Numbered from the stretch's first letter, positions 44,310 to 56,236 are shown. The stretch: 64,000 nucleotides of DNA from an uncultured Erythrobacter sp. (GCA_947503155.1 CANNCL010000001.1:868001-932000); one strand, 5' to 3'. The notes: generated from the sequence alone by a model not told the origin. A program made the numbers and translations.

Positions 44310-44939
44310 TTGCCACATAACGAAACTCGCAACGTCGGCCTTTTGTCGCGTATCGTGCGCCGGATCATCTTGGTCATTTACCGCTTCAATGGCTGGAAAG
44401 TGGTCAGCGGGCTGCCGACAAACATCAAGAAATACGTCATCGCTGGTGCGCCGCACACGTCCAACTGGGATTTCGTGTTCTTCGCAGGCGCCACGCATGA
44501 AGAAAATGTGCAGCCCAATTTTATGGGTAAGCACACTCTATTTCAGGGGGTGATGCGCAATTTCATGCTCGACATGGGCGGTATTCCCATCGACCGGACG
44601 AAGAAAGCCAATGCCGTGGAACAGGTCGCCGCTGAATATGCGAGCCGCGAAGAGCTGGCTTTGGTGATTGCTTGCGAAGGGACGCGTAAGTCTGACGGCA
44701 AATGGAAATCGGGTTTTTACAACATTGCCCAAGCGGCGAATGTGCCGATTGTCCTGGCCTTTGCCGATAATGCCACCAAGACGATCGGTTTTTCCCCGCC
44801 CATGATCCCGACCGGCAATTACGGCGAAGACTTGCTCAAAATCGCCGAATGGTTTCGTTCAAAGATTCCCGATTTGGACCGATACAAAGTGCTGGAGGAG
44901 CAAGCGCGCGCAATCATTGATGGGCGAAACGACATCTGA
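44310..44939 (+). CDS. PlsC-like 1-acyl-glycerol-phosphate acyltransferase family protein
   Basis: 209 aa, TTG start with GGGGAGAG upstream. Acyltransferase motifs are APHTSNWDF (H-x4-D), GGIPIDRTKK and CEGTRKSDGKWKSGFYNIAQAANVPIVL (the EGTR motif). Membrane-associated, probably transfers an acyl chain to a phospholipid precursor or similar acceptor. The sequence belongs to a less-studied branch, so the acceptor is uncertain. A good terminator follows. Confidence 0.88.
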   Translation: MPHNETRNVGLLSRIVRRIILVIYRFNGWKVVSGLPTNIKKYVIAGAPHTSNWDFVFFAGATHEENVQPNFMGKHTLFQGVMRNFMLDMGGIPIDRTKKANAVEQVAAEYASREELALVIACEGTRKSDGKWKSGFYNIAQAANVPIVLAFADNATKTIGFSPPMIPTGNYGEDLLKIAEWFRSKIPDLDRYKVLEEQARAIIDGRNDI

Positions 44940-44940
44940 C

Positions 44941-44969
44941 CGAGCGCGAAAGGCGCTCGCAGAGTTTTT
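44941..44969 (+). terminator. Intrinsic terminator after the acyltransferase gene
   Basis: Perfect 7-bp stem CGAGCGC / GCGCTCG with a 5-nt loop, followed by CAGAG and TTTTT. Confidence 0.8.
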
Positions 44970-44990
44970 CAGAATGTATCTTTAAGCGGC

Positions 44991-45023
44991 CCTGATTGGC
45001 ACCTATCTAACAGCCAGATCAGG
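44991..45023 (+). promoter_or_regulatory. Candidate TetR operator, imperfect inverted repeat
   Basis: Arms CCTGATTGGC and GCCAGATCAGG pair with one bulge across a 12-nt spacer. It covers the region just before the TetR start (45036), overlapping the AGGAGGG ribosome-binding region, as expected for an autoregulatory site. Confidence 0.35.
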
Positions 45024-45035
45024 AGGGCGCCAATC

Positions 45036-45674
45036 ATGGCCTTGAGCGAAGAAACACGGCAGGCGGAACGCGCGCGTATTGCGCGGCTTGTGCTTGACCT
45101 AGTTAAAGAACGCGGGACCGAGATTTCTTATGCCGGTGCGCAGGCCGAAAGCGGACTGACACGCAGCCGGTTTGAACTGGTCTTTGAAGACTATGACGAT
45201 TTCTTCGATTCTATCGCGCAAATGTGGCTCGCCCCGCATATGACCGCGATGGAGGAAGCGATCGATGCGAACCTCCCCGCCAACCGCAAAATGTACGAAT
45301 TTTTCCGCAGGCGTTTCGTGATCTCACGCGATCGTTACCGCGAAGACCCGGAATATTTCACCATCATTTGCGAAATGGGTGCGGCCAATTTCGAACGGGT
45401 GCGGTCCTATGTCGATCTTGCCGATCACTATCTGTGCGAAGTGATCGCGCAGGCGCAGGCCGATGGCTATTTTGCGGGATTAGAGATTGATGAGACGCTG
45501 TCGCTGATCAATCAGATGGTGGGCAATTACACGCTGCCCGATGCGCTGATTTACCTCGGCGATAAATTGAGCGAGGAAAAACTGGCGCAGATTGTCGATA
45601 CGATCTTTATCGGGCTTTCTGGCGAAACAGGCGAATCCGCGCGCGGGTTCAACACGATCCGCGTTGCGTCTTAA
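45036..45674 (+). CDS. TetR-family transcriptional regulator
   Basis: 212 aa. The N-terminal DNA-binding domain (about residues 10-55) reads ARIARLVLDLVKERGTEISYAGAQAESGLTRSRFELVFEDYDDFFD, a helix-turn-helix of the TetR type, followed by a helical ligand-binding domain. Good AGGAGG ribosome-binding site. Stop codon is 2 bp from the stop of the convergent SnoaL-like gene. Target and ligand unknown; the palindrome upstream may be its own operator. Confidence 0.9.
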   Translation: MALSEETRQAERARIARLVLDLVKERGTEISYAGAQAESGLTRSRFELVFEDYDDFFDSIAQMWLAPHMTAMEEAIDANLPANRKMYEFFRRRFVISRDRYREDPEYFTIICEMGAANFERVRSYVDLADHYLCEVIAQAQADGYFAGLEIDETLSLINQMVGNYTLPDALIYLGDKLSEEKLAQIVDTIFIGLSGETGESARGFNTIRVAS

Positions 45675-45676
45675 AC

Positions 45677-46228
45677 CTAGCTTTTGGCCCACCACGCATA
45701 GGACGGATCACGCGGATGGCGCGCGCCTCTGCGGGCCAGCGTGTCGTATAGGCCGCCGCTCTCTTCCATGCTGGATGGTCCCTGACGGTTCCAATCCATA
45801 ATATACAGCCGTTCTGCGATGCGCCATTCGCCGCCTTGTTTGACGAATTTATCGAGATACCTCCCGCCAACGACCATCTCGGTCATTGGTAATTGCTCGC
45901 CTTGCTTCGCCTCTGCACCCGGCAGGATATGAAGCGCGACACAATAGGTTTCGCAGCGCGCCCGGTCGCCATCGACTTCGCAGATGAGATTGCCGATATT
46001 GTGGTGAGTTAATGTCATCGCACCCAGCCCGGCCATCAGGCCTGCGATTGTCTCGGCTGGCGGCTTTGGTCCGTCGCCGTAATCAATGCGGGCATCCGGC
46101 GCGAAGACCTGCGCCAATTCCTCCGCATCGCAGCGGTCAATACCCCTGCAATAGCGCGCGAGCACTTGTTCAATCGCTTGTCTGTCGGCGATCTGCTGAA
46201 TCTGTGAATTTGTATCGCGATTAGCCAT
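45677..46228 (-). CDS. SnoaL-like (NTF2-fold) protein
   Basis: 183 aa. NTF2-fold pattern: IADRQAIEQVLARYCRGIDRCDAEELAQVFAPDARIDYG, then LTHHNIGNLICEVDGDRARCETYCVALHI and GGRYLDKFVKQGGEWRIAERLYIMDWNR, which is typical of SnoaL_4 proteins associated with polyketide, steroid or aromatic degradation. The active His-His-Asn is seen. Substrate unknown. The TetR gene opposite may regulate it, but no evidence beyond adjacency. Confidence 0.87.
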   Translation of the reverse strand: MANRDTNSQIQQIADRQAIEQVLARYCRGIDRCDAEELAQVFAPDARIDYGDGPKPPAETIAGLMAGLGAMTLTHHNIGNLICEVDGDRARCETYCVALHILPGAEAKQGEQLPMTEMVVGGRYLDKFVKQGGEWRIAERLYIMDWNRQGPSSMEESGGLYDTLARRGARHPRDPSYAWWAKS

Positions 46229-46284
46229 GCCGCCAACATTAGAAGCGAAATGCGCGGCGTTCGATTGGCATTTTCGCTGACGGC

Positions 46285-47082
46285 TTAGCGGCGCGTCTTA
46301 TCATCCGAGGAACGTTTGAATTGCAGCACATTGGCCGGCAGCACCCGCGCAGGCGGCAAACGGCGTTTGTCAGAGAGCGCATATTTGAGGCTCGCCCCGA
46401 TCATAACCGACGAAATCGCAATGATTACCGTCGCCCAAAGCCAATGCGGCAAGAACAAAGATGCCTCTATCTGGCCAGTGTCGGACAGCATTTCGCGCCC
46501 GCCGATCACCGCTCTTTCGGTGAAGAGATAATTCAAATCGCGCAACATGCTCATCGCGCCCAGCACTCCCAGAAATTGGAGCGCGAACCGGGCTGTGCCT
46601 GACGATGCCTTCCAAGCAATAATGCAAAGCAATGCGGCAACCAGTGGCAAGACGGCATAGCCCGTGGGCGAACGCACATAGATGATGACAGAGGCAAAGA
46701 TCGCCGCCGCTGTCGCCCATAGAGCGGGCCGCCACAATTTCTCATGCGCGCTGGCCAATATCAGCGCGGCGCCCATCACACTGGGCGCGAGCGGGCCGCC
46801 AGCGGCGATTGCGGCGCGGGCAAAGGGGGATATGTCGTTTGCAACCTGGCTTTCAGCGACGCCCGACCCATCGGGGAAAATCATCAATTGGACGAATTCC
46901 TGACCCATCAACATCGAGGTCACGCCGTGGCCCATTTCGTGAAACCATGTGGTGAGGATGGCGAAGGGATAGATGAGATACGCGCCCAGCGGCAGCGAGG
47001 GCAAAGCAATCACTAGAAAACCGGCCAGCACCAATCGCCCGACTTGTTCGGCCTGACTGCCGGGTTTGACCATCGACATCAT
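46285..47082 (-). CDS. HEMGHG membrane protein (M50-like)
   Basis: 265 aa, six or more membrane helices. FHEMGHGVTSMLMGQEFVQLMIFPDG shows an HExxH zinc motif at about residue 48, followed by a GGPLAPSVMGAALILAS region that resembles the second M50 helix. Likely a membrane-embedded metalloprotease-like protein; activity unproved. It starts 3 bp after the AI-2E transporter gene stop, so co-translated with it. Basic C-terminal tail. Confidence 0.75.
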   Translation of the reverse strand: MMSMVKPGSQAEQVGRLVLAGFLVIALPSLPLGAYLIYPFAILTTWFHEMGHGVTSMLMGQEFVQLMIFPDGSGVAESQVANDISPFARAAIAAGGPLAPSVMGAALILASAHEKLWRPALWATAAAIFASVIIYVRSPTGYAVLPLVAALLCIIAWKASSGTARFALQFLGVLGAMSMLRDLNYLFTERAVIGGREMLSDTGQIEASLFLPHWLWATVIIAISSVMIGASLKYALSDKRRLPPARVLPANVLQFKRSSDDKTRR

Positions 47083-47085
47083 GGA

Positions 47086-48264
47086 TCAGATGTCCTGCAT
47101 TTCGAGGCCAGTATCGCCCGCAGCAGGAATATCCTCTGGGTCGCGCGCTTTGCCGTCGGGACCAACGCGGGTGCGGTAATGTTCGGCGGCTTCTTCGTCT
47201 TCGGCGCGTTGTTCTTGCAAGATTGACCAACTGGCGAGGAACAATCCTGCGACAAGCGGCCCCAGAACAATGCCAGAGAAACCGGCGAGCGACAGCCCGC
47301 CAAGTGTGGTCACCAGAATGATCCAATCGGGAATGCCGGTGTCGCGCCCCACCAATATTGGACGCAGAACATTGTCGGCAGAACTGATGATGATGAAGCC
47401 TGAGGCGAGGACGAACACACCCTGCCAAACGTCGCCCGTCACCAGCAACCAAATGCCAACCGGTGCCCAAACAAGCGCCGTCCCCACCGCTGGTATAAGC
47501 GCCAGAATGGCCATCAACACACCCAGGAGCAATGCCGAAGGAACGCCGGCGATCATCATCGTGATCGCGCCCAATGTCCCCTGTACCAGTCCGACCACGC
47601 CGGACCCTTTAATCACGGCGCGCACGATGCCGAGGAACCGTTCTGCAAGCCGGTCCGCAATTTCCCGGTCAATCGGGGCGGAATGGAGGATGGTTTCGCC
47701 AATCCGCGATCCGTCGCGCAGCAGGAAGTATAGGACATAAAGCCCGAGGCCAAAGCTAAGGACGAAGCCCAATGCGCCGCTGCCGATCGACACCGCCTGT
47801 GAGGCAATCACCCCGGCGCTTTCGCCTAGGATGCCTTGCAATTGTTCTTGCAATACGGACACATCGGTCCAGCCATTGTCTTGGATCAGCGTTTGCAGGC
47901 TGGCAGGCAACATCGCAAAACTGGTGTCGAACCAAGCGACCAGATCAATCGGATTTTCGCGCAGATCGTTGACCAGGCCCACCGTCTCTCCGACGACCAC
48001 CGAACCCACCCATAGGGCAGGCAGCAAGACCGCGACGAAGATGATCAGCAGCGATAGCGAGGCGGCGATGTTGCGCCGGCCGCGAGTTTTGCGCAGCACC
48101 CATTTATACAAAGGTTGGAACATGATCGCCGCCAAAGCGGACCACAATAGCGGCCCGGCAAATGGCCACGCCACCCACACGAACAGAAATGAGACCACCG
48201 CCAGCAGGAGCAAAAAGCTCCAATGTTCCAGTGCGCTTGTGTCGTTTGGTTCCTGCTCAGACAT
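47086..48264 (-). CDS. AI-2E family transporter (PerM/YdiK type)
   Basis: 392 aa with about eight membrane helices. Family pattern: LRPILVGRDTGIPDWIILVTTLGGLSLAGFSGIVLGPLVAGL near residue 310-350. Members export varied solutes; the autoinducer-2 label comes from E. coli TqsA and need not apply. Acidic C-terminal tail of about 35 residues. Followed by the HEMGHG gene. Confidence 0.92.
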   Translation of the reverse strand: MSEQEPNDTSALEHWSFLLLLAVVSFLFVWVAWPFAGPLLWSALAAIMFQPLYKWVLRKTRGRRNIAASLSLLIIFVAVLLPALWVGSVVVGETVGLVNDLRENPIDLVAWFDTSFAMLPASLQTLIQDNGWTDVSVLQEQLQGILGESAGVIASQAVSIGSGALGFVLSFGLGLYVLYFLLRDGSRIGETILHSAPIDREIADRLAERFLGIVRAVIKGSGVVGLVQGTLGAITMMIAGVPSALLLGVLMAILALIPAVGTALVWAPVGIWLLVTGDVWQGVFVLASGFIIISSADNVLRPILVGRDTGIPDWIILVTTLGGLSLAGFSGIVLGPLVAGLFLASWSILQEQRAEDEEAAEHYRTRVGPDGKARDPEDIPAAGDTGLEMQDI

Positions 48265-48336
48265 GGGAATTGATGTCGGGGCTTATGCACCAAACATCAA
48301 GGGCGGATCATTATCACCCCCATTGCAGGCACCCAA

Positions 48337-50991
<2,655 letters not shown>

Positions 50992-51981
50992 CTAGGATGC
51001 GGGCGCGAAGGCAAGCCGGAAATAGACCGTCCCCTTCCACACATTCTGATGCAGGATTCCCGGCAACATTGCCCGTGCAGCGTCGCTGAATTGGCTTTGA
51101 TAACAATCCATCGCATGGCGCGCCGCGTCGAGATCAGGCGGCTCATAACGGATCCGGTCGGTTATGAGCGAAGGGTGCGTTGTGGCCCAATTTTCGAACC
51201 CCGCCACTGCCTCGCCGCTTTCGCCAGCCGCGCTATCTGATGGAAATGCGGCATAGAGCAAGTCAGGGCGGCCATCTTCCATCGCGCCGATGATTTGTGT
51301 GACCGCATTGCTGACCATGCGGTGATCGGCATGGCCGTATCCGCCATCTGGCCCCCATGTCATTAACACTTGCGGCTGTTCCAAAGCGATGAGCGCGGCG
51401 ATGCGCTCTTCCATGTCGCGTGCCGCGCTGCCGGGTGCGCGGGCGTTTAAGGCGAGCGTACCATCGCCCAACTGCCAGAAGATCGGTTCGGGCAGCCCAA
51501 GCGCAAATGCCGAGCAGCGCGCTTCGTCTTCGCGCAAAGCCGCCAGCTGCGCGCCGGGCTCTAGGTCTGTCACGCCCGGCCCTGCATCGCCGCTAGTGGC
51601 GAAAACAATCGTCACCTCGCCCCCGCTGCGCGCCATCCGCGCGAGCACTGGGGCAATGGTGATTTCATCATCGGGATGGGCAAGGATCGCCAGCACCGAA
51701 GGCGGGCCTGATTGGGCGCTTGGCGCGTCCACCCTATCGGCAGGAACTGTGACGGAGCTTCCGTCTGGCGGGGGAAGCCGAGGCGGAGCGCCAAGGACAC
51801 GCGGGCTGCCTCCCGGTGCCATATCAGGCGTGATAATTATGACGTCGCCGTCCGATTCGGAGCCTTCTGGCTCAGGCCCGGGCATGTCTTGGGCCAATGC
51901 TGGATGCGCCGCGCAGACCATGCTGACGAGGGCCGCCGCGCTTATCAAAGCCCGCCCCCTAAATTGACTTGGCGTGCGCAT
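50992..51981 (-). CDS. PIG-L family deacetylase, exported
   Basis: 329 aa from ATG 51981, which has GGAG upstream. Signal peptide (MRTPSQFRGRALISAAALVSMVCAAHPALA), then a Pro/Gly/Asp-rich spacer of about 60 residues. The catalytic module has VLAILAHPDDEITIAPVLARMA (the zinc-binding HPDDE motif) and WGPDGGYGHADHRMVSNAV (second His). Relatives remove acetyl groups from N-acetylglucosamine-type sugars or from mycothiol/bacillithiol precursors. Exported location suggests a cell-envelope or external glycan substrate; inference. Confidence 0.88.
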   Translation of the reverse strand: MRTPSQFRGRALISAAALVSMVCAAHPALAQDMPGPEPEGSESDGDVIIITPDMAPGGSPRVLGAPPRLPPPDGSSVTVPADRVDAPSAQSGPPSVLAILAHPDDEITIAPVLARMARSGGEVTIVFATSGDAGPGVTDLEPGAQLAALREDEARCSAFALGLPEPIFWQLGDGTLALNARAPGSAARDMEERIAALIALEQPQVLMTWGPDGGYGHADHRMVSNAVTQIIGAMEDGRPDLLYAAFPSDSAAGESGEAVAGFENWATTHPSLITDRIRYEPPDLDAARHAMDCYQSQFSDAARAMLPGILHQNVWKGTVYFRLAFAPAS

Positions 51982-52100
51982 GTCATTGTCTCCTACCGGG
52001 CCGAATGGCCGCATTTTTCCCACCTTCGCGCCCAAGCGTAAAGAAATAGCAGCGGCCTTAATAAAAGTCGTGCTTGCCGCCTATTCCTCTGCGGCTAAGC

Positions 52101-53672
52101 ATGGCGGCTATGACCATTCCAAACCATGCAGAGATTATGAGCGAAAAGCTCTCCGAACCCTTTGGCTCTTACAATGCGATTATGCGCGATCATGCGCGGG
52201 CGCATCCTGATAAGATCGCCCTGATGGATGAGGGCGGCGATGTCGCTTGGGCCGAATTGATCGGCCTGGTGGAACGATTGGCCGCGCGTTTGACCGAAAC
52301 CGGGCTGGAGCGGGGGCAATCGGTTGCGATCCTTGGCAGCAGTTCGATCAATTACGCTTTGGTGTTTCTGGCGGCGGTGCGCGCGGGCGGTGTGGCCGCT
52401 CCGCTGACGACCAGCGCGTCTCCCGAACAATTGGCGGGCATGGCGAAAGATTCCGGCGCACGGCATTTGTTTATTGATGACAAGAAAGCCGCCGAACTCG
52501 GCCCCGATTTTATGGCGGACCTGACCCGCGTGCCTTTAGAAGATGTGCAAAGCTGGATGGCGCCGCAGGGTAGCATAGCGCCAGATTTCGATCCTGCGCC
52601 CGGCGATCCGTTCAACATCATCTATTCCAGCGGAACGACCGGCATTCCCAAAGGCATCGTCCATTCGCATCAGATGCGTTGGCGGCAATTTGGCGCGACG
52701 GCGCAATCCTATCAGGCCGCTGGGTTGGAGGTCCGCTCGCTGGCCTCAACACCGCTTTATTCCAACACCACGATGGTCGCGTTTCTGGCGCCAATTTTGG
52801 CAGGCGGGACCGTGCGGATCATGGGGAAATTTGATTGCGCACGCTGGTTGGACCATGCGGCGGCGGATCGGACCACGGTGACGATGCTGGTCCCCATCCA
52901 ATATCAGCGGTTGATGGATTATCCCGGATTTGACGATCATGATCTGTCGGCGCTGGCGATGAAATATTGCACTTCCGCGCCGTTTTCCGCCGAATTGAAA
53001 GCCGAAGTGCTGAAACGTATGCCGGGCGGGTTGGTCGAGATTTATTCGATGACTGAAGGGGGCGTCGTCTGCTTGCTTTCTGCGCATGAATTCCCGGACA
53101 AACTTCACACTGTCGGACGGCCCGCACCGGGCAGCGAAATGAAAGTGTTGGACGATGAGGATAACGAAGTGCCGCCGGGCATTCCGGGCAACCTTGTCGG
53201 GCGGTCGCAAACGATGATGTCAGGCTATAAAAACCGCCCGGACAAAACCGCCGAGGCGCAATGGACCGATCCGGCCAATGGTGATGTGTGGATGCGGATG
53301 GGCGACATTGGGCGGGTCGATGAAGAGGGCTTTGTCGAGCTGGTCGGGCGCGCAAAGGATATGATTATCTCTGGCGGGTTCAATATCTATCCCAGCGATT
53401 TGGAGAGCGAGTTGGAGCGCGAGGACGATGTTGCAGAAGCCGCAGTCGTCGGCATTGCATCACGGCGTTGGGGCGAAACGCCGATTGGTTTTGCGGTGCT
53501 AAAACCCGGCGCGCGCGATGCGGATGGCATTATGGCGGCGGTGAATGCGCGGCTGGGCAAGACGCAGCGGCTCTCGGCGCTTTATACGATTGATGAAATG
53601 CCGCGCAGCCATATTGGCAAATTGCTCAAGACCGAACTGCGCGAAAAGGCCGAAACCCTCTATCAGGAATGA
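52101..53672 (+). CDS. AMP-dependent acyl-CoA/aryl-CoA synthetase
   Basis: About 523 aa. ANL superfamily motifs are IIYSSGTTGIPKGIVHSHQMRW (P-loop, about residue 175), IYSMTEGGVVCLLSAHEFPDK, WMRMGDIGRVDEEGFVELVGRAKDMIISGGFNIYPSDLES and MPRSHIGKLLKTELREKA with the C-terminal catalytic lysine. Several ATGs are possible (52101, 52110, 52137), none with a strong ribosome-binding site. The acid substrate is unknown; the pattern is closest to aromatic or branched-chain acyl ligases. Not linked to the other ligase at 30 kb. Confidence 0.9.
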   Translation: MAAMTIPNHAEIMSEKLSEPFGSYNAIMRDHARAHPDKIALMDEGGDVAWAELIGLVERLAARLTETGLERGQSVAILGSSSINYALVFLAAVRAGGVAAPLTTSASPEQLAGMAKDSGARHLFIDDKKAAELGPDFMADLTRVPLEDVQSWMAPQGSIAPDFDPAPGDPFNIIYSSGTTGIPKGIVHSHQMRWRQFGATAQSYQAAGLEVRSLASTPLYSNTTMVAFLAPILAGGTVRIMGKFDCARWLDHAAADRTTVTMLVPIQYQRLMDYPGFDDHDLSALAMKYCTSAPFSAELKAEVLKRMPGGLVEIYSMTEGGVVCLLSAHEFPDKLHTVGRPAPGSEMKVLDDEDNEVPPGIPGNLVGRSQTMMSGYKNRPDKTAEAQWTDPANGDVWMRMGDIGRVDEEGFVELVGRAKDMIISGGFNIYPSDLESELEREDDVAEAAVVGIASRRWGETPIGFAVLKPGARDADGIMAAVNARLGKTQRLSALYTIDEMPRSHIGKLLKTELREKAETLYQE

Positions 53673-53701
53673 TCGCGACCTTCCCGCTGGGCGCGCGTGT
53701 G

Positions 53702-53749
53702 GAGACGCGGCCACCATTCGGGGGGAGGGGAAGTGGGTGGCCGCGTCTC
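53702..53749. terminator. Perfect 14-bp inverted repeat after the AMP ligase gene
   Basis: GAGACGCGGCCACC and its exact complement enclose a 20-nt loop rich in G. It starts 30 bp after the AMP ligase stop. No U-tract follows, so factor-independent termination is uncertain; it may be a dispersed palindromic repeat instead. Confidence 0.5.
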
Positions 53750-54080
53750 GCTCGCTGACTTGCCAAGTGGCATGCCGTCATGATGCGCGAAAATTCCGAT
53801 TCCAGCGCCAAAAGGGGGAGGGAGGCGCTTCGAAACTTCGCACTGACAGCATCGGGGGCAGCCGCAGCGCCGAGGCGCTGGATAAGCGGGCTTTGCATGG
53901 GCGGCGGTGCTGGAAGTCACCGGGGCCGTAAAACGCGCTCGTATCGGCTGCTCGCTACTGGCAAGCAGACTGGCAGGAAGGTTCCTGCCGATGCACCGCG
54001 AGGGTTCTGACGTTTCTGGGGAGAGGTGCCAGATCGCGCGGTACAAGTGCCAAATGGTGTTCGATTGCATGGAACTCAAA

Positions 54081-54115
54081 TGCGAAAATTCGCAATTTAA
54101 TTGCAAATTTTGCAA
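54081..54115. promoter_or_regulatory. Cluster of three nested AT-rich palindromes upstream of guaA
   Basis: Three overlapping palindromes follow each other: TGCGAAAATTCGCA (54081-54094), GCAATTTAATTGC (54092-54104) and TTGCAAATTTTGCAA (54101-54115). All share a TGCRAW half-site. This layout suggests cooperative binding of a dimeric regulator. It is 152 bp before guaA. Confidence 0.5.
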
Positions 54116-54267
54116 CACAGGCGCGTGACGCTAGGGCGCGCGGCGTAGCGACCGCCGAATTTCACGGGTCGGGGTCAATTGGTTGCCGCCCTTTGCATTC
54201 GATCACTCGGTTGAAAGCATAGTGGGGGCCGCTTGCATGGTCCTACCGCGCTGCGTAAGCGCTAATC

Positions 54268-55845
54268 ATGCCAGCAGAGACCCATATTCCCGACTCGATT
54301 CTGATCGTTGATTTCGGCAGCCAAGTGACCCAGCTGATTGCGCGCCGTGTGCGCGAAGCGGGGGTCTATTCCGAAATCGCACCTTACACGATGGCAGAGG
54401 AAGCCTTTCGCAGGATGAAGCCCAAGGGCATTATCCTATCGGGCTCCCCCGCCAGCGTTCCCGACGACGGCTCGCCGCGCGCGCCGCAAAGCCTGTTTGA
54501 AGCCGGCATCCCGATCCTGGGCATTTGTTATGGTCAGCAAGTGATGAGCCATCAGCTAGGCGGTGAAGTGCGCCCCGGCCATGAGACAGGGGAAGGGGGC
54601 GAATTTGGCCGTGCCTATCTGACAGTCACCAAACCTTGCGCTTTGTTCGATGGCCTTTGGAAAGAGGGTGAGCGGCATCAAGTCTGGATGAGCCACGGCG
54701 ACAAAGTCACGCAATTTGCCGAGGGTTTTGAAATTGTCGCCACCAGCGACGGTGCGCCATTTGCGGTCATCGCGGATGAGAAACGCAAATTCTACGGCAC
54801 ACAATTCCATCCAGAAGTCGTCCACACACCCGATGGCGGCAAACTGCTCGCCAATTTCGTGCGTCATGTTTGCGGTCTGACCGGCGATTGGACGATGGCC
54901 GAGTTCCGCAAGACCAAGATCGAGGAAATCCGCGCTCAGGTCGGCAAAGGCCGCGTCATTTGCGGATTGTCCGGCGGAGTCGACAGCGCGGTCGCAGCGG
55001 TTCTGATCCACGAAGCGGTCGGTGATCAGCTCACCTGCGTCTATGTCGATCACGGTTTGATGCGGCTCAATGAAACAGAGCAAGTCGTCTCGCTGTTCCG
55101 CGACCATTACAACATCCCGCTTGTCGCGGTGGATGCCGAAGAACAATTTATGGGCGGATTAGAAGGCGTCACCGACCCAGAAAAGAAACGCAAATTCATC
55201 GGCGGGGCATTTATCGACCTGTTCGAAGCCGAAGCGAAAAAGGTCGGCGGCGCAGATTTCCTCGCGCAAGGCACGCTCTATCCTGACGTCATCGAAAGCG
55301 TCAGCTTCACCGGCGGGCCAAGCGTAACTATTAAAAGCCACCACAATGTCGGCGGCCTGCCCGAACGCATGAATATGAAACTGGTCGAGCCTTTGCGCGA
55401 ATTGTTCAAAGACGAAGTGCGCGATTTGGGCCGCGAACTTGGCTTGCCCGAAGCCTTCGTTGGCCGCCATCCATTCCCCGGCCCCGGCCTGGCGATCCGT
55501 ATTCCGGGCGAAGTCACCAAAGAACGCTGCGACATTTTGCGCAAAGCCGATGCGATTTACCTCGAAGAAATCCGCAATGCCGGATTGTACGACGCCATCT
55601 GGCAGGCTTTCGCGGTGTTGTTGCCGGTCAAAACCGTTGGCGTGATGGGCGACAGCCGCACCTATGACAGCGTTTGCGGATTGCGCGCTGTGACCAGCAC
55701 GGACGGGATGACCGCCGATGTCTATCCCTTCGATGCGTCATTCCTAACCGGTGTTGCGACGCGGATCGTCAACGAAGTGCAAGGCATCAACCGCGTGGTC
55801 TATGACTACACGTCAAAGCCGCCGGGCACGATCGAGTGGGAGTGA
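54268..55845 (+). CDS. guaA: GMP synthase (glutamine-hydrolysing)
   Basis: Converts XMP to GMP with glutamine and ATP, in the cytosol. 525 aa, family length. The glutaminase domain (about 1-200) has nucleophile Cys in [17 protein letters not shown] and YGTQFHPEV. The ATP-pyrophosphatase domain has [18 protein letters not shown] and the C-terminal dimerisation domain ends [14 protein letters not shown]. The VOC gene starts 4 bp after its stop and appears to be co-transcribed. Confidence 0.98.
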   Translation: MPAETHIPDSILIVDFGSQVTQLIARRVREAGVYSEIAPYTMAEEAFRRMKPKGIILSGSPASVPDDGSPRAPQSLFEAGIPILGICYGQQVMSHQLGGEVRPGHETGEGGEFGRAYLTVTKPCALFDGLWKEGERHQVWMSHGDKVTQFAEGFEIVATSDGAPFAVIADEKRKFYGTQFHPEVVHTPDGGKLLANFVRHVCGLTGDWTMAEFRKTKIEEIRAQVGKGRVICGLSGGVDSAVAAVLIHEAVGDQLTCVYVDHGLMRLNETEQVVSLFRDHYNIPLVAVDAEEQFMGGLEGVTDPEKKRKFIGGAFIDLFEAEAKKVGGADFLAQGTLYPDVIESVSFTGGPSVTIKSHHNVGGLPERMNMKLVEPLRELFKDEVRDLGRELGLPEAFVGRHPFPGPGLAIRIPGEVTKERCDILRKADAIYLEEIRNAGLYDAIWQAFAVLLPVKTVGVMGDSRTYDSVCGLRAVTSTDGMTADVYPFDASFLTGVATRIVNEVQGINRVVYDYTSKPPGTIEWE

Positions 55846-55849
55846 CGAA

Positions 55850-56236
55850 ATGACGCAAAAATACATAGCAATAGGGTCCAATGATCTGGATCGATCCTAT
55901 GCCTATTATGATCCAGTCATGACCGCGCTCGGCGCTAAGGTTGCATTCGAATATGCTGGCATCACCAAATGCTACAAATTCCCAGACGGTTTTTGCGTCT
56001 GGATCGGAAAGCCGCAAAATGGCGAAGCGGCGGCACCCGGCAACGGACATACGGCTGGCTTTTCAGTCGACAGCACGGATGCGGTTGATCTCGCTTATGC
56101 CGCTGCGCTGGCCAATGGTGGTTCGGATGAAGGGGCACCGGGCCCCCGCCCTCTATATGGGCCGGATTTCTATGGCGCTTATGCCCGTGATCCCGATGGC
56201 AACAAGATGAGCTTTGTGACGCTCATTGCGGCTTAG
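55850..56236 (+). CDS. VOC-family protein
   Basis: 128 aa from ATG 55850, 4 bp after the guaA stop (the ORF track starts 33 codons into guaA). It reads YIAIGSNDLDRSYAYYDPVMTALGAK, then FCVWIGKPQNG and a C-terminal YGAYARDPDGNKMSFV with the VOC metal-fold signature. Similar in plan to the VOC gene at 12.3 kb, sharing GGSDEGAPGPR. Substrate unknown. Confidence 0.9.
   Translation: MTQKYIAIGSNDLDRSYAYYDPVMTALGAKVAFEYAGITKCYKFPDGFCVWIGKPQNGEAAAPGNGHTAGFSVDSTDAVDLAYAAALANGGSDEGAPGPRPLYGPDFYGAYARDPDGNKMSFVTLIAA

Larger units (their letters stand above)
53673..54267. other. 595-bp non-coding region between AMP ligase and guaA
   Basis: No convincing gene on either strand. ORF-track entries here have irregular composition, no known motif and no good start. 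It holds a perfect 14-bp hairpin (53702-53749), many short GC-rich repeats and the AT-rich palindrome cluster at 54081-54115. Its composition differs from the coding neighbours. It could be a decayed insertion site, a regulatory island or a structured RNA. Confidence 0.6.

Noticed and set aside
53663-54118. 151-aa minus-strand ORF in the gene-free region
   Set aside because: No motif, no ribosome-binding site, composition unlike neighbours; the start lies in the palindrome cluster. Treated as non-coding.
54119-54267. Guanine/purine riboswitch before guaA
   Set aside because: No conserved purine-riboswitch core (three-way junction loop sequences) could be recognised.
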